43,714 nucleotides of DNA from Desulfobulbus sp. Tol-SR (GCA_000769715.1 JROS01000052.1:1-43714), one strand, 5' to 3'; shown: positions 33,360-41,918, numbered from the stretch's first letter. Numbers and translations are program-made. The notes: generated from the sequence alone by a model not told the origin.

Positions 33360-33791
33360 TCAGGCCGCGTTCTTCCGGACGATATTGATGGAACTGGGGC
33401 CCAGTTCCCGGATCCGCCCGACGAATTCATTGACATAGGCGGCGAATTTCGCCCCTTCGCCGGCACTGAGATTGAACATCCGGATCCGGTCGCCGCCGAT
33501 GCGGATGCTCTCGAGAATCTTTGCCACCCGGGCGACCCGGGCCCGGGCCCGGATATTGCCGGCAAGATAGTGGCAATCCCCCTCCAGGCAGCCGATGACC
33601 ATCACCCCGTCGGCGCCGTTCTCGAAGGCCTCGAGCATCAGCGTCTCCTCGATCCTCCCGGTGCACGGCAGCATGACGATGCTGGTCGACGCCGGGTACC
33701 GCCTTCTTTCCGAACCTGCCAGGTCCGCAGCGGTGTACGCTCAATGACGACAGGCAAAGATGATGACGTTGGCGGTGAACTCATCCATCAT
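33360..33791 (-). CDS. mvhD: MvhD electron-transfer subunit, probable selenoprotein with in-frame UGA (143 aa)
   Basis: Small [2Fe-2S] protein that passes electrons to HdrA. From the ATG at 33791, with GGAGGAG upstream and overlapping the hdrA stop, the frame reads MMDEFTANVIIFACRH, then UGA at codon 17, then AYTAADLAG. Known MvhD/FrhD proteins have C-x2-C followed by (S/T)Y-GADLAG at this exact place, so UGA replaces the second cysteine. The rest is normal MvhD: PCTGRIEE (C43), IGCLEGDCHY (C68, C73), KILESIRIGGDRIRM. Reading from the first downstream ATG (33674) would give a protein without its N-terminal cluster ligands. Sec at this site is known in methanogen VhuD. A SECIS-like hairpin follows the UGA. 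Selenocysteine is inferred, not shown; a mutated Cys codon is the alternative. Confidence 0.85.
33711..33743 (-). promoter_or_regulatory. Candidate bacterial SECIS element in mvhD
   Basis: UGA occupies 33743-33741. Twenty bases later a stem of seven pairs (33727-33721 with 33717-33711, one G-U) closes a GGC loop: CGGACCU-GGC-AGGUUCG. Bacterial SECIS hairpins start just after the UGA with the apical loop about 16-37 bases away and a G in the first two loop positions. Both hold here. Confidence 0.65.
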
Positions 33792-36700
33792 GCGACTCCT
33801 CCACGGTAATGGCTTCCGGCTTCGCCTGGGCGTAGGACCGGATCTTGGCCTTGAGATTGATATCCTGGTAGCGTCCGAGGGTGATGGCCTTGGCCGGGCA
33901 CTCGGCGACACAGATGCCGCAGCCCTGGCACAGGGCCGGATTGATCTCGGCGGTATGCTCGGCGTTGATGAACGGCACGCCGTAGGGGCAGGCCCGGACG
34001 CAGGTCAGGCAGACGGCGCAGTGGGTCGGATCGACCCGCGACACGACGCCGGACAGCCGCAGGTTCTTCTTCGACAGCAGGATCGCGGCCCGGGCCACCG
34101 CCGCCTGGGCCTGGGCGATGGTCTCCGATACGTCCTTCGGGGCATGTACCGTCCCGGCCATGAACAGCCCTTCGCTCGGCAGGTCGACCGGCCGGAGCTT
34201 GGCATGGGCCTCGATGAAGAAACCGTTGCTGTTGCGCGGCACCCGCAGCATCGAGGCCAGTTCCTCGGTATCGCGGGGCTTCATGCCGGTGGAGAGCACC
34301 AGCAGGTCGGGGGCCAGCGACACCTTGCGGCCGATCGACGGATCGCGGACGGCAACCCGGATCTCCCGGTCCTCGACCTCGATCTCCGGCGGATTCTCCT
34401 CCGGGTCGAAACGGATGAAATTAATCCCGAGCCGCCGCGCCTTTTGATAGTGGAGTTCACCGAGACCGTAGGTGCGCATGTCGCGGTAGAGGATGTCGAT
34501 GCGCGCCGTCGGGTTGATCTCCTTCAGGTGCAGGGCGTTCTTGACCGCCTGGTTGCAGCAGACCCGCGAACAGTACGGCAGGTGGGCCTGGGTAACGGCT
34601 GTCGTTGCCGACGTATCGCAGGGCGTGCCGGTATCGGGCTCGCTGTAGGAGGCCTGCTGCACCGTGGCCCTGGAACCGGCGCACTGCAGCATCACCACAT
34701 GGCCGGGAACCATGTCCCGGCCCCCGAGCAGACGGGCCTCGAAATCGGTCTGGGTCATGACCCGGTCGGCGGTGCCGAGACCGTGGAGATCGGGCCGCGC
34801 CTCCTCCGCCCCGGTGGCGACGATGATCGCCCCGTGGGCGATGGTGCGCAGCGCCCCGGTGGGGGTCATGATATCGGTCGAGAAGGCGCCGACGAAGCCG
34901 GAGTGTTCGACAACCTCGGAGTTGAGGAAGACCCTGATCCGTTCATTGCTCTCGACCTGTTCCTTCAGCTCCAGCAGATAGCGCGAGAAATCCTGGCCGC
35001 CCCAGGACCTGCCGAGGTGCTGCACCTGGCCGCCGAGGGTCGGCTGCCGCTCGATGAGAGAGACAGTGAAACCCTGCCGCGCGGCCTCGACCGCCGCGGT
35101 CATCCCCGCCACCCCGCCGCCGATGACCAGCAGGCCGGGATTGACATCGAACTCCAGTTCGGCCAGAGGTTCGGCCTGGCTGGCGTTGGCCACCGTCATC
35201 CGCACCAGCCGCCGGGACTTCTCGGTGGCCATCGCCGGGTCGTTGGGGTGGACCCAGCTGCACTGGTCGCGGATATTGGCCATATCGAAGAAATATTTGT
35301 TGATCCCGGCCTGCCGCAGGGTCGACATGAACAGCGGTTCATGGGTGCTCGGCGAGCAGGCGGCGACCACCAGCCGGTTGAGACGATGCTCGCTGATGAT
35401 GGCCCGGATCGATTCCTGTGAATCCTGGGAACAGGTATAGAGCGGATGGCCGGCGTAGACAACGCCGGGCAGGCTCCTGGCATATTCGGCCACGGCGGCG
35501 ACATCGACCACCGAGGCGATGTTGGTGCCGCAGTGACAGACGAAGACCCCGATCCTCAATTCCTCCCCCGCCTCCGGCACCCGTTCCGCCGGCAGGGCCT
35601 CGACCGTCACCTCGGTCCCGCGCGCCGGCGCCAGACCGGCCGAGGCCGCCAGGGCCGCACCCGAGGCCTCGATCACCGTCTCGGGGATATCCTTCGGCCC
35701 GTTGATCACGCCGCTGACATAGATGCCGGGCCGCGATGCGGCCAGCGGGGTAAAGTCCTGCGACACGGCAAAACCGTAGCGGTCGAGCTCGATGCCGAGC
35801 GTGGTCGCCAGTTCCCTGGTCCTGGCGGCGATCTGCACCCCGACCGACAGCACCACCATGTCGAAGTTCTCGGTCACCCGCCAGCCGGAGCCGTCGACGT
35901 AGCGCAGTTCGAGATCGCCGGTCTGGGGATCCTCGAAGACCCGGCTGACCATGGCCCGGACGAAGCGGATGTTCCGCTCCTTGGCCCGCTCGACGTAGGC
36001 ATCGAAGTTCTTGCCGAAGGAGCGCATGTCGATATAGAAGATCGTCGGTTCGATGGCGCTGTCGTGCTCGCGGGCGATGTAGGCCTCCTTGGTGGCGTAC
36101 ATGCAGCAGACCGAGGAACAGTAGTCGCGGTCGCAGCTGTGGTCGCGGGAACCGACGCACTGGATCCAGGCGATCTTCTTCGGGTGCCTGCCGTCACCGG
36201 GCCGCTGCACCGTCCCCGAGGTCGGCCCGGAGGCCGACAGCAGGCGTTCGAACTCGATGCTGGTGACGACGTTTTTATAGTGGCCGTAGCCGAATTCGCC
36301 GCGCCTCTTGGCATCGAAGACCTCGAAGCCTGGGGCGAAGACGACCGAGCCGACCCGGACCTCGCGTTCACCGCCCTTGAGACCGTAATCGATGGCCCCC
36401 GGGCCGCAGACCGACCGGCAGATGCCGCAGGCCCCGGTATTGAGGTGGACGCAGCTGGCCTCGTCGATCACCGGCACCCGCGGCACGGCCTGGGGATAGA
36501 GGATATTGACGGGATGGCGCAGGTTCAGCCCCTCGTTGAAGGTGTTGTAGAGCGGCTGCGGCGTCCTGTTGGTGACCTGATCGATGGCCAGGAAGGAGAC
36601 CGGACAGACCGAGACGCAGGCGCCGCAGACCTGGCAGGTGTCGAGGCTGGCCTCGATGCCCTCCGCCACCATCTTCAGGGCCCCGATCCGCATGACCTTC

Positions 36701-37515
36701 CTGCAGGTCATGGCGCAGAGGCCGCAGCGGATGCAGTTGCGCTCGTCGCGTCCGGCCATTTCCTTCTTCAGCGCCTCGGAACGGGCGACGATGGCGGCGC
36801 CCAGGCCCCTGTCGATCTCCGGCGCATCCGCGATCGTGACCGCCGAGAACTTCTCCGGGCAGGCGACGAAGCAGGCACCGCACCCGGTACATTTGTCGGC
36901 GATGACGCCGGCGACCCCGCCCTTCTCCCACTTGATCGCCCCGTGCAGGCAGGCCCGGAAGCAGCTGCCGCACTTGCTGCACTTCTCCGCCGCGACCTCG
37001 AAGGTCCAGGGGTGGAGGCGTTGCGGCAGCGGCGACCCCGGCCCGCGGATGGTCCGTTTTTCCCGGCTCCCCTTTTTCTTTTCCCCTTCCGGGAGCTCCT
37101 GCGGGAAATAGGAGATCTGGGTCACCGGGCAGGCCAGTTCGCAGGCGCCGCAGCCGGTGCACTTGCCGATATCGACATAGCGGGCGTGGCTCTTGATGGT
37201 GGCGGTGAAATTGCCGGCCTCGCCGGTCAGTCCGGTCACCTCGCTCCAGGTCAGCAACTCGATGTTGAGATGCCGCCCGACTTCGACCAGCTTGGGCGAG
37301 ACGATGCACATCGAGCAGTCGTTGGTCGGGAAGGTCTTGTCCAGCTGGGCCATCTTGCCGCCGATGGCCGGCGAGCTCTCCACCAGGTAGACCTTGAAGC
37401 CGGCATTGGCGAGATCGAGGGCCGACTGCATGCCGCTGATGCCGCCGCCGATGACCATCACCGCCCCCGACAGGGGCGACGTGGGTCCAGATTGCTGCGA
37501 GTGTTCCCTGTTCAT
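33781..37515 (-). CDS. hdrA: Tandem HdrA polyferredoxin flavoprotein (1244 aa)
   Basis: Flavin-bifurcating core subunit, here as two HdrA-like modules in one chain. Module 1 (1-640) has an FAD Rossmann VIGGGISGMQSALDLA at 21, the family motif TFPTNDCSMCIVSPKLVE at 61, and at least five ferredoxin-type clusters (CTGCGACELAC 119, CSKCGSCFRAC 179, CTGCGACFVAC 209, CIRCGLCAMTC 261, CQVCGACVSVC 294). A GSRDHS...CSSVCC site lies near 456. Module 2 (about 650-1244) starts with the HdrA N-terminal domain (GVFVCHCGTNI at 656), then a second Rossmann LLVIGGGVAGMTAAVEAA at 796, CSRVCC, and two [4Fe-4S] motifs at the C-terminus (CAVCLTCVRAC, CQGCGICVAEC). Usual HdrA has about 650 residues and one FAD. 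ATGA overlap with hdrB. The frame open up to 38088 is a shadow of hdrB. Confidence 0.93.
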   Translation of the reverse strand: MNREHSQQSGPTSPLSGAVMVIGGGISGMQSALDLANAGFKVYLVESSPAIGGKMAQLDKTFPTNDCSMCIVSPKLVEVGRHLNIELLTWSEVTGLTGEAGNFTATIKSHARYVDIGKCTGCGACELACPVTQISYFPQELPEGEKKKGSREKRTIRGPGSPLPQRLHPWTFEVAAEKCSKCGSCFRACLHGAIKWEKGGVAGVIADKCTGCGACFVACPEKFSAVTIADAPEIDRGLGAAIVARSEALKKEMAGRDERNCIRCGLCAMTCRKVMRIGALKMVAEGIEASLDTCQVCGACVSVCPVSFLAIDQVTNRTPQPLYNTFNEGLNLRHPVNILYPQAVPRVPVIDEASCVHLNTGACGICRSVCGPGAIDYGLKGGEREVRVGSVVFAPGFEVFDAKRRGEFGYGHYKNVVTSIEFERLLSASGPTSGTVQRPGDGRHPKKIAWIQCVGSRDHSCDRDYCSSVCCMYATKEAYIAREHDSAIEPTIFYIDMRSFGKNFDAYVERAKERNIRFVRAMVSRVFEDPQTGDLELRYVDGSGWRVTENFDMVVLSVGVQIAARTRELATTLGIELDRYGFAVSQDFTPLAASRPGIYVSGVINGPKDIPETVIEASGAALAASAGLAPARGTEVTVEALPAERVPEAGEELRIGVFVCHCGTNIASVVDVAAVAEYARSLPGVVYAGHPLYTCSQDSQESIRAIISEHRLNRLVVAACSPSTHEPLFMSTLRQAGINKYFFDMANIRDQCSWVHPNDPAMATEKSRRLVRMTVANASQAEPLAELEFDVNPGLLVIGGGVAGMTAAVEAARQGFTVSLIERQPTLGGQVQHLGRSWGGQDFSRYLLELKEQVESNERIRVFLNSEVVEHSGFVGAFSTDIMTPTGALRTIAHGAIIVATGAEEARPDLHGLGTADRVMTQTDFEARLLGGRDMVPGHVVMLQCAGSRATVQQASYSEPDTGTPCDTSATTAVTQAHLPYCSRVCCNQAVKNALHLKEINPTARIDILYRDMRTYGLGELHYQKARRLGINFIRFDPEENPPEIEVEDREIRVAVRDPSIGRKVSLAPDLLVLSTGMKPRDTEELASMLRVPRNSNGFFIEAHAKLRPVDLPSEGLFMAGTVHAPKDVSETIAQAQAAVARAAILLSKKNLRLSGVVSRVDPTHCAVCLTCVRACPYGVPFINAEHTAEINPALCQGCGICVAECPAKAITLGRYQDINLKAKIRSYAQAKPEAITVEESHDG

Positions 37516-38378
37516 CGTGGGCCCTCCCCGGCGGGTGCAGCCTGGTTGAAGTAGCGGTTGAGGAGGGTGGGGTCGATCAGGTGGACTTTCTGCTGGGCGG
37601 CGGGATACGTGCCGCTGATGGCCGCCGTCACGAGCTCCGTCGCGAAAAAGACCGGCAGCGCCGCCTCCCCCTGGCCCAGATCGAGCTGTCGGCTCTCGAC
37701 GTTCGCCTGGCACATCGGACAGTCGGTGACGATCGCCTTCGCCCCCGCCCGGCGCGCCGCCTGCACGATATCTCCGACCAGCCTGACGGCGATGTCCGGC
37801 CGGGTCAGGGTCAGGCTGCCGGAGCAGCACTCGGTGCGGTGCGACCAGGATACCGGTGCGGCGCCGACCGCCCGGACGATCTGCTCCAGGCTGCTGGGCA
37901 TCTCCCAGTCCGTGACCCCGGTGACCCGGGGATTGCGCAGCGACAGACAGCCGTAATAGCAGGCCAGCGGCAGGCCCTGCAGCGGCCGGGGCACCTTTTC
38001 CCGGACCCGTGCCAGCAGGTCGGCCCTGGCCATCAGCGTGCTGATGTGGACAATCGCCGGCGGCGACGCGTAGTCCTCGACGTCCCAATAACCAGGGTCG
38101 GTCCGCAATGCCTGGTCGGCCGCCTTGAGCCGTTGGAAGCAGGCGGCGCAGGGCACCAGGATGTCGAGGCCGACCTGCTGCGCCAGCAGGAGGTTGCGGA
38201 TCGGCAGGCGCATGCCGACCTCATGGTCGGTCATATGGGCCGACGAGGCGCCGCAGCAGTTCCAATCCGGGATCTCGACCAGCCAGATCCCCAAATCCCG
38301 ACAGAATTGCCGCACCGAGTGGTCGTAATCCCGCGCCGACCCTTCAAGAGAACATCCGGGATAGTATGCGAATTTCAT
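37512..38378 (-). CDS. hdrB: Heterodisulfide reductase subunit B-like protein (288 aa)
   Basis: Carries two CCG cysteine-rich domains, each of which in HdrB binds a noncubane [4Fe-4S] cluster. First: YPGCSLEGSARDYD, NCCGASSAHMTD near 55, VPCAACFQRLK near 85. Second: ACYYGCLSLRNPRV near 145, ECCSGSLTLTRPD near 190, TDCPMCQAN near 225. The second has CCSG instead of the usual CCG(A/G), a mild variation. The start overlaps hdrC in ATGA. In this gene set it is thought to connect the HdrA flavin to the MetF branch rather than to a CoM-S-S-CoB heterodisulfide, which bacteria lack. Confidence 0.93.
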   Translation of the reverse strand: MKFAYYPGCSLEGSARDYDHSVRQFCRDLGIWLVEIPDWNCCGASSAHMTDHEVGMRLPIRNLLLAQQVGLDILVPCAACFQRLKAADQALRTDPGYWDVEDYASPPAIVHISTLMARADLLARVREKVPRPLQGLPLACYYGCLSLRNPRVTGVTDWEMPSSLEQIVRAVGAAPVSWSHRTECCSGSLTLTRPDIAVRLVGDIVQAARRAGAKAIVTDCPMCQANVESRQLDLGQGEAALPVFFATELVTAAISGTYPAAQQKVHLIDPTLLNRYFNQAAPAGEGPR

Positions 38379-38938
38379 CGGTCATACTCCTTTCCCTTGC
38401 CGGAGAAGATCTGCCGCACTTCGGCCTTGCCCTTGATCCCCTGCGGTACCAGTTTGAGCTTGCCCTTGGTAAACATCTGCAGGCCGAGTTTGAGGTCGCC
38501 CATGAGATCACCCGAGCGCAGTTTGTACCCGGCGAGCATGCCGATCTCGTAGGTCCGCCCCCAATGTTTGACTGAATCGAGGAAGGACCGGTGCAGCATC
38601 GGCACCCGCGGCTCGGCCGGAGTGATCCCCTTCTTCAGGGCCAGCGACCGGAGGACATCCATCAGGCCGGCGATCTCGATCTCGTTGGGGCAGCGGGTGG
38701 CGCAGGTCTCGCAGGCGGCGCAGAGCCAGATAGTCTTGCTCTGCAGGAGGACATCCTCGGCGCCGTAGGATGCCAGACGGACGACCTCCATGACCTGGAG
38801 GTCGAAAAAATCACCGATCGGGCAGCCGGACGAGCAGCGCCCGCACTGGAAACAGGCGTGGACATCGATCCCCATCGCCTCGAGTTTGTTGAGAAATTTC
38901 TGGCTACCTGCTTCCGTAGGAATCAATTCACTGTTCAT
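38375..38938 (-). CDS. hdrC: Heterodisulfide reductase subunit C-like protein (187 aa)
   Basis: Two classical [4Fe-4S] motifs, CFQCGRCSSGCP near residue 29 and CAACETCATRCP near 73. The remainder is helical with a basic C-terminus (KGKLKLVPQGIKGKAEVRQI). GGAGGAG lies just upstream of the ATG, inside the end of the sensor-kinase gene, which it overlaps by 11 bases. It shuttles electrons between HdrA and HdrB. Confidence 0.93.
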   Translation of the reverse strand: MNSELIPTEAGSQKFLNKLEAMGIDVHACFQCGRCSSGCPIGDFFDLQVMEVVRLASYGAEDVLLQSKTIWLCAACETCATRCPNEIEIAGLMDVLRSLALKKGITPAEPRVPMLHRSFLDSVKHWGRTYEIGMLAGYKLRSGDLMGDLKLGLQMFTKGKLKLVPQGIKGKAEVRQIFSGKGKEYDR

Positions 38939-40475
38939 GGTCTCCTCCAGTGAGGTTTTCCATTACCGCCGGGAACCTGAGGGAAAAGACAGCGCCGCCT
39001 CCGGGCTGCGAGGTGACCCTGATAATCCCCTTGTGTTCCTTGACGATCGCATACGACACCGACAGACCGAGGCCCGTGCCCTCGCCCGGGTCCTTGGTGG
39101 TGTAGAAAGGATCGAAGATCTTCTCGAGCCTGTCCTCCTCGATCCCCGGACCGGTATCGGAGACGACGATCTCGACGATGTCCCTGCTGGCCCGCGTCCG
39201 GCTCACGATCCTGATGGTCCCGTGACCTGCCATGGCCTGGGCGGCATTGACGACGATATTCATCACCACCTGGTTGAGCCGGATCGAGTTGCCGAAGATC
39301 GGCAGCAGACCCTCCTCGAGGTCGAGCTGCATCTCTATGTTCTGGAAAAGCGGTTGATTCTTCAGGACCCCGATGGTCTTGCGGACGATGTCGTTGAGAT
39401 CGACCAGGGCCATGTCATAGGTAGTCTGGTGCGAGAACTCGAGCAGGTCGGCGACGATCACCTTGCACCGCTCGGCCTCGTGGATGATGACGTCGAGGTC
39501 CTCGCCGCTGGGATGCCCGTCGCCAAGCGCCTCCTTGACCAGATTGGCGTAGAGCATGATGCCCGACATCGGGTTGTTGATCTCGTGGGCGACACCGGCG
39601 GCCAGGCGGCCCAGTCCGGCCATCTTTTCCGACTGCATCAGCATGTTGTGGGTCTGTTCGAGGTCCTCCTCGATCTTCTGCATCGCCCGCAGATCGGTGA
39701 AGATGCCGAAGGTGGCGATCTCCTGCCCCCGGTCGTAAATAATGCCGCCGGAGAACCGCACCGGGATCATCTGCTCGTCCCGGTTCTTGACCATCAGCTC
39801 GTGGTGCAGCAGTCTGCCCTTGCCGCCGTAGTCGTCGCTGCGCATCCGCTTGATCAGCTCATAGGCGACCCCCTCGTTATAGAGGCCGGTCACGTGGAGA
39901 CCGGCGAACGCCTCTTCTTCGGTATAGCCGAGCAGGGCCTGCGCCCCCTGGTTGAACAGGATCAGCCGGCCCTTCATGTCGGCGGCGATGATGCCGTCGA
40001 CCGAAGAATCGATCAGGTTGTGGAAGAAGGCGTTGCGCCGCCGCAGTTCCGCCTCCAGTTTTTTCCGTGCCGTGATATCGATCAGATAGAGAAGATAGTA
40101 ATCCGGTCGGGCCGGGGGATAGACCAGAACGACGTCGATCTCGGTGTGCTGTCCGTCTTCCCTCTTGATCTCGATCTCGTGCCGGAACTGTGACATCTTC
40201 CGGCCGGCCGGGGAGTTGAGGAAATCGGCGATCAGCCTGAACAGGCCGGCATTTTCGACGTCGAGGACCTCGGCAATGGAGGCATCGACGATGTCCTCAC
40301 AGGGCATGTCGAGGAAATGGCAGGCCGCCGGGTTGGCATAGATGACCTGATGCCCGATGCTTACCACCATCACCCCGTTCGGGGTCTCCTCCAGGATCTG
40401 GTAGAGGTAAAGATTCGACCCGAAGTCCCTGGTCATTCCCGCCAGGACTTTTTCCGCCTGCGACTGACCGCCCAT
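38928..40475 (-). CDS. PAS-PAS sensor histidine kinase inside the hdr-metF operon (515 aa)
   Basis: Two PAS domains (about 25-135 and 150-260; GVMVVSIGHQVIYANPAAC and GIIAADMKGRLILFNQGAQ), a short coiled coil, HisKA with GVAHEINNPMSGIML near 305, and HATPase_c with NIVVNAAQAM, DTGPGIEEDRLEKIFDPFYTTK and GTGLGLSVS. No membrane helices, so a cytoplasmic signal is likely. It lies 14 bases after the second metF-like gene and overlaps hdrC by 11 bases, so it is translated with the redox complex. Its partner may be the single-domain regulator at 31313-31699. An ATG at codon 14 is an alternative start. Confidence 0.92.
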   Translation of the reverse strand: MGGQSQAEKVLAGMTRDFGSNLYLYQILEETPNGVMVVSIGHQVIYANPAACHFLDMPCEDIVDASIAEVLDVENAGLFRLIADFLNSPAGRKMSQFRHEIEIKREDGQHTEIDVVLVYPPARPDYYLLYLIDITARKKLEAELRRRNAFFHNLIDSSVDGIIAADMKGRLILFNQGAQALLGYTEEEAFAGLHVTGLYNEGVAYELIKRMRSDDYGGKGRLLHHELMVKNRDEQMIPVRFSGGIIYDRGQEIATFGIFTDLRAMQKIEEDLEQTHNMLMQSEKMAGLGRLAAGVAHEINNPMSGIMLYANLVKEALGDGHPSGEDLDVIIHEAERCKVIVADLLEFSHQTTYDMALVDLNDIVRKTIGVLKNQPLFQNIEMQLDLEEGLLPIFGNSIRLNQVVMNIVVNAAQAMAGHGTIRIVSRTRASRDIVEIVVSDTGPGIEEDRLEKIFDPFYTTKDPGEGTGLGLSVSYAIVKEHKGIIRVTSQPGGGAVFSLRFPAVMENLTGGDHEQ

Positions 40476-40489
40476 ACCCTGTGACCCCT

Positions 40490-41377
40490 TCAGCGGCCGA
40501 GGAGGTCGAGGATGTCGGGCAGCCGGTCTTTCCAGCCAATGGCGAGGATGACGATCCCGTTGGCGATCGGAGCGATTTCTCTGATGAAATCGGCGCCGAT
40601 GGTCAGCCCGGCATCCTGCTTGACCGGGGCGTCCATCATTTTCTTCAGGTACTCCTGGGGGATCGAGGGTACCCCCTTGAGGTTGTTGAGGTAGCGGATC
40701 ATCGTCACCGATTTGAGCAGCATCACCGAAAGGTAGAGGTTGATCCCCGTCTCCTCGGCCACCGGCAGGAACTGTTCGATGATATTGATGTCGTAGGTCG
40801 GCCCGAGACAGACCGAAGACACCCCGAACTCCTGCATTCGGCGGATATGGTCGATCTGGTCGCGGTTACGGCTGGCGTCGTCGGACAACTCGAGCGAAAC
40901 CCCGATGCGGAGCGACGTCGCACCGTCGAGCTTCTCGCCCCCGAGATCACGGCCGGCGTTCAACGACGAGGCGCATTTGAGCATCGTCGGCAGATCGAGG
41001 TCACCGCTGGTTCTCGCGACCGGCTGGTCACCCTCCGCCGGGTCGTGCCCCTCCTTGATCACAATATCGGTAATGCCGAGCGCCGAGGCCCCGAGCAGAT
41101 CGCCCTGGAACGAGATCCGGTTGCGGTCCCGCCCATTGACCACCATCACCGGCTCGAGACCTTTCTCCTTCAGGGCCAGACAGGGGGCGAGCGGCGACAT
41201 CCGCATGATGGCGTGTTCGCTGTCGGTCACGCGGATCGAATCGACCCTGCCCCTGAGGCTCAGCGCCGATTCGACAAAACCTTCGAGATTGGTCCCTTTC
41301 GGTGGATCAATTTCGGCAGCAAGGTAATACGGTTTATCGCTCTTGCGGCCTGTGTCCGATCGATGTGCAGCTTCCAT
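40490..41377 (-). CDS. Second MetF-like methylene-THF reductase family protein (295 aa)
   Basis: Start at ATG 41377 with AGGAGG four bases upstream. Same TIM-barrel family as metF: YLAAEIDPPKGTN with the catalytic Glu, SIRVTDSEHAIMRMS, NGRDRNRISFQGDLLGASALG, and VSSVCLGPTYDINIIEQ near 205. About a third of positions look shared with the 31748-32674 protein, and no MetV partner is adjacent. It could reduce another folate or C1 substrate, act in methionine biosynthesis, or be an alternative subunit of the complex. It starts the transcript that leads into the kinase and the hdr genes. Confidence 0.85.
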   Translation of the reverse strand: MEAAHRSDTGRKSDKPYYLAAEIDPPKGTNLEGFVESALSLRGRVDSIRVTDSEHAIMRMSPLAPCLALKEKGLEPVMVVNGRDRNRISFQGDLLGASALGITDIVIKEGHDPAEGDQPVARTSGDLDLPTMLKCASSLNAGRDLGGEKLDGATSLRIGVSLELSDDASRNRDQIDHIRRMQEFGVSSVCLGPTYDINIIEQFLPVAEETGINLYLSVMLLKSVTMIRYLNNLKGVPSIPQEYLKKMMDAPVKQDAGLTIGADFIREIAPIANGIVILAIGWKDRLPDILDLLGR

Positions 41378-41525
41378 TGAACCTCCTGTACAGTGAGCAT
41401 ACAATGCCCGACGGGCCTTCTGCCGGATGTCATGATGCGGCCGTGCTTTTCCGATCGATCCGGAAGGTCATGGCACGGCGCTCCTCGCCGACCAATCAAT
41501 CATTTTTATTGGACGTAGATTTCAA

Positions 41526-41543
41526 TAATATTCATTAATATTA
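41526..41543. promoter_or_regulatory. AT-rich inverted repeat upstream of the hdr-met operon
   Basis: TAATATT and AATATTA arms with a four-base spacer in GC-rich surroundings, about 150 bases before the 41377 start. Possible operator or -10 region; no regulator identified. Confidence 0.35.
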
Positions 41544-41885
41544 CTCGCGCCGATCACTTCAATCGCCCTCAGGCTATGCCGGGAAGGCCAGATACCGGCA
41601 AATTCAGGATGTGCCCGGCCCGCGCCCGCACGCGTGCGAGCCAGTAGTCAACGAAAAATTAGAGTGCCACCTGAACAGGTTCTACCAACCTCCTCGTCCG
41701 GAAACGGCTGGACACAGGAGGCTTCTACCGGTCTATCAAAAAACCATGCAGTATATTTGATCCTCCGCCCCCGAGTTCAGGGCAGTACCTACGGATAGAG
41801 CCTATAGTGAAAAACATAATGAAAAAGGAAAATTACATGATAAACACAATTAAATCGACCTACCATGCAGCTGAATTGTACCCGT

Positions 41886-41918
41886 AAAAAAAAGAAAATA
41901 CCACTACAATGGTATTTT
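41886..41918. terminator. Bidirectional hairpin terminator
   Basis: Nine-base stem AAAATACCA/TGGTATTTT with a six-base loop. On the minus strand it is followed by C and then eight T; on the plus strand by TTTC after the T-rich arm. It can act in both directions and backs up the hairpin nearer malic enzyme. Confidence 0.7.

Noticed and set aside
33427-33744. A 105-codon minus-strand frame overlapping mvhD
   Set aside because: Out of frame with the MvhD motifs, rich in Arg/Gly/His, and it exists only because the true frame contains a UGA.
37516-38088. Extension of hdrA to 1435 residues
   Set aside because: These codons are the shadow of hdrB in another frame; the ATGA overlap at 37512-37515 is the natural start.
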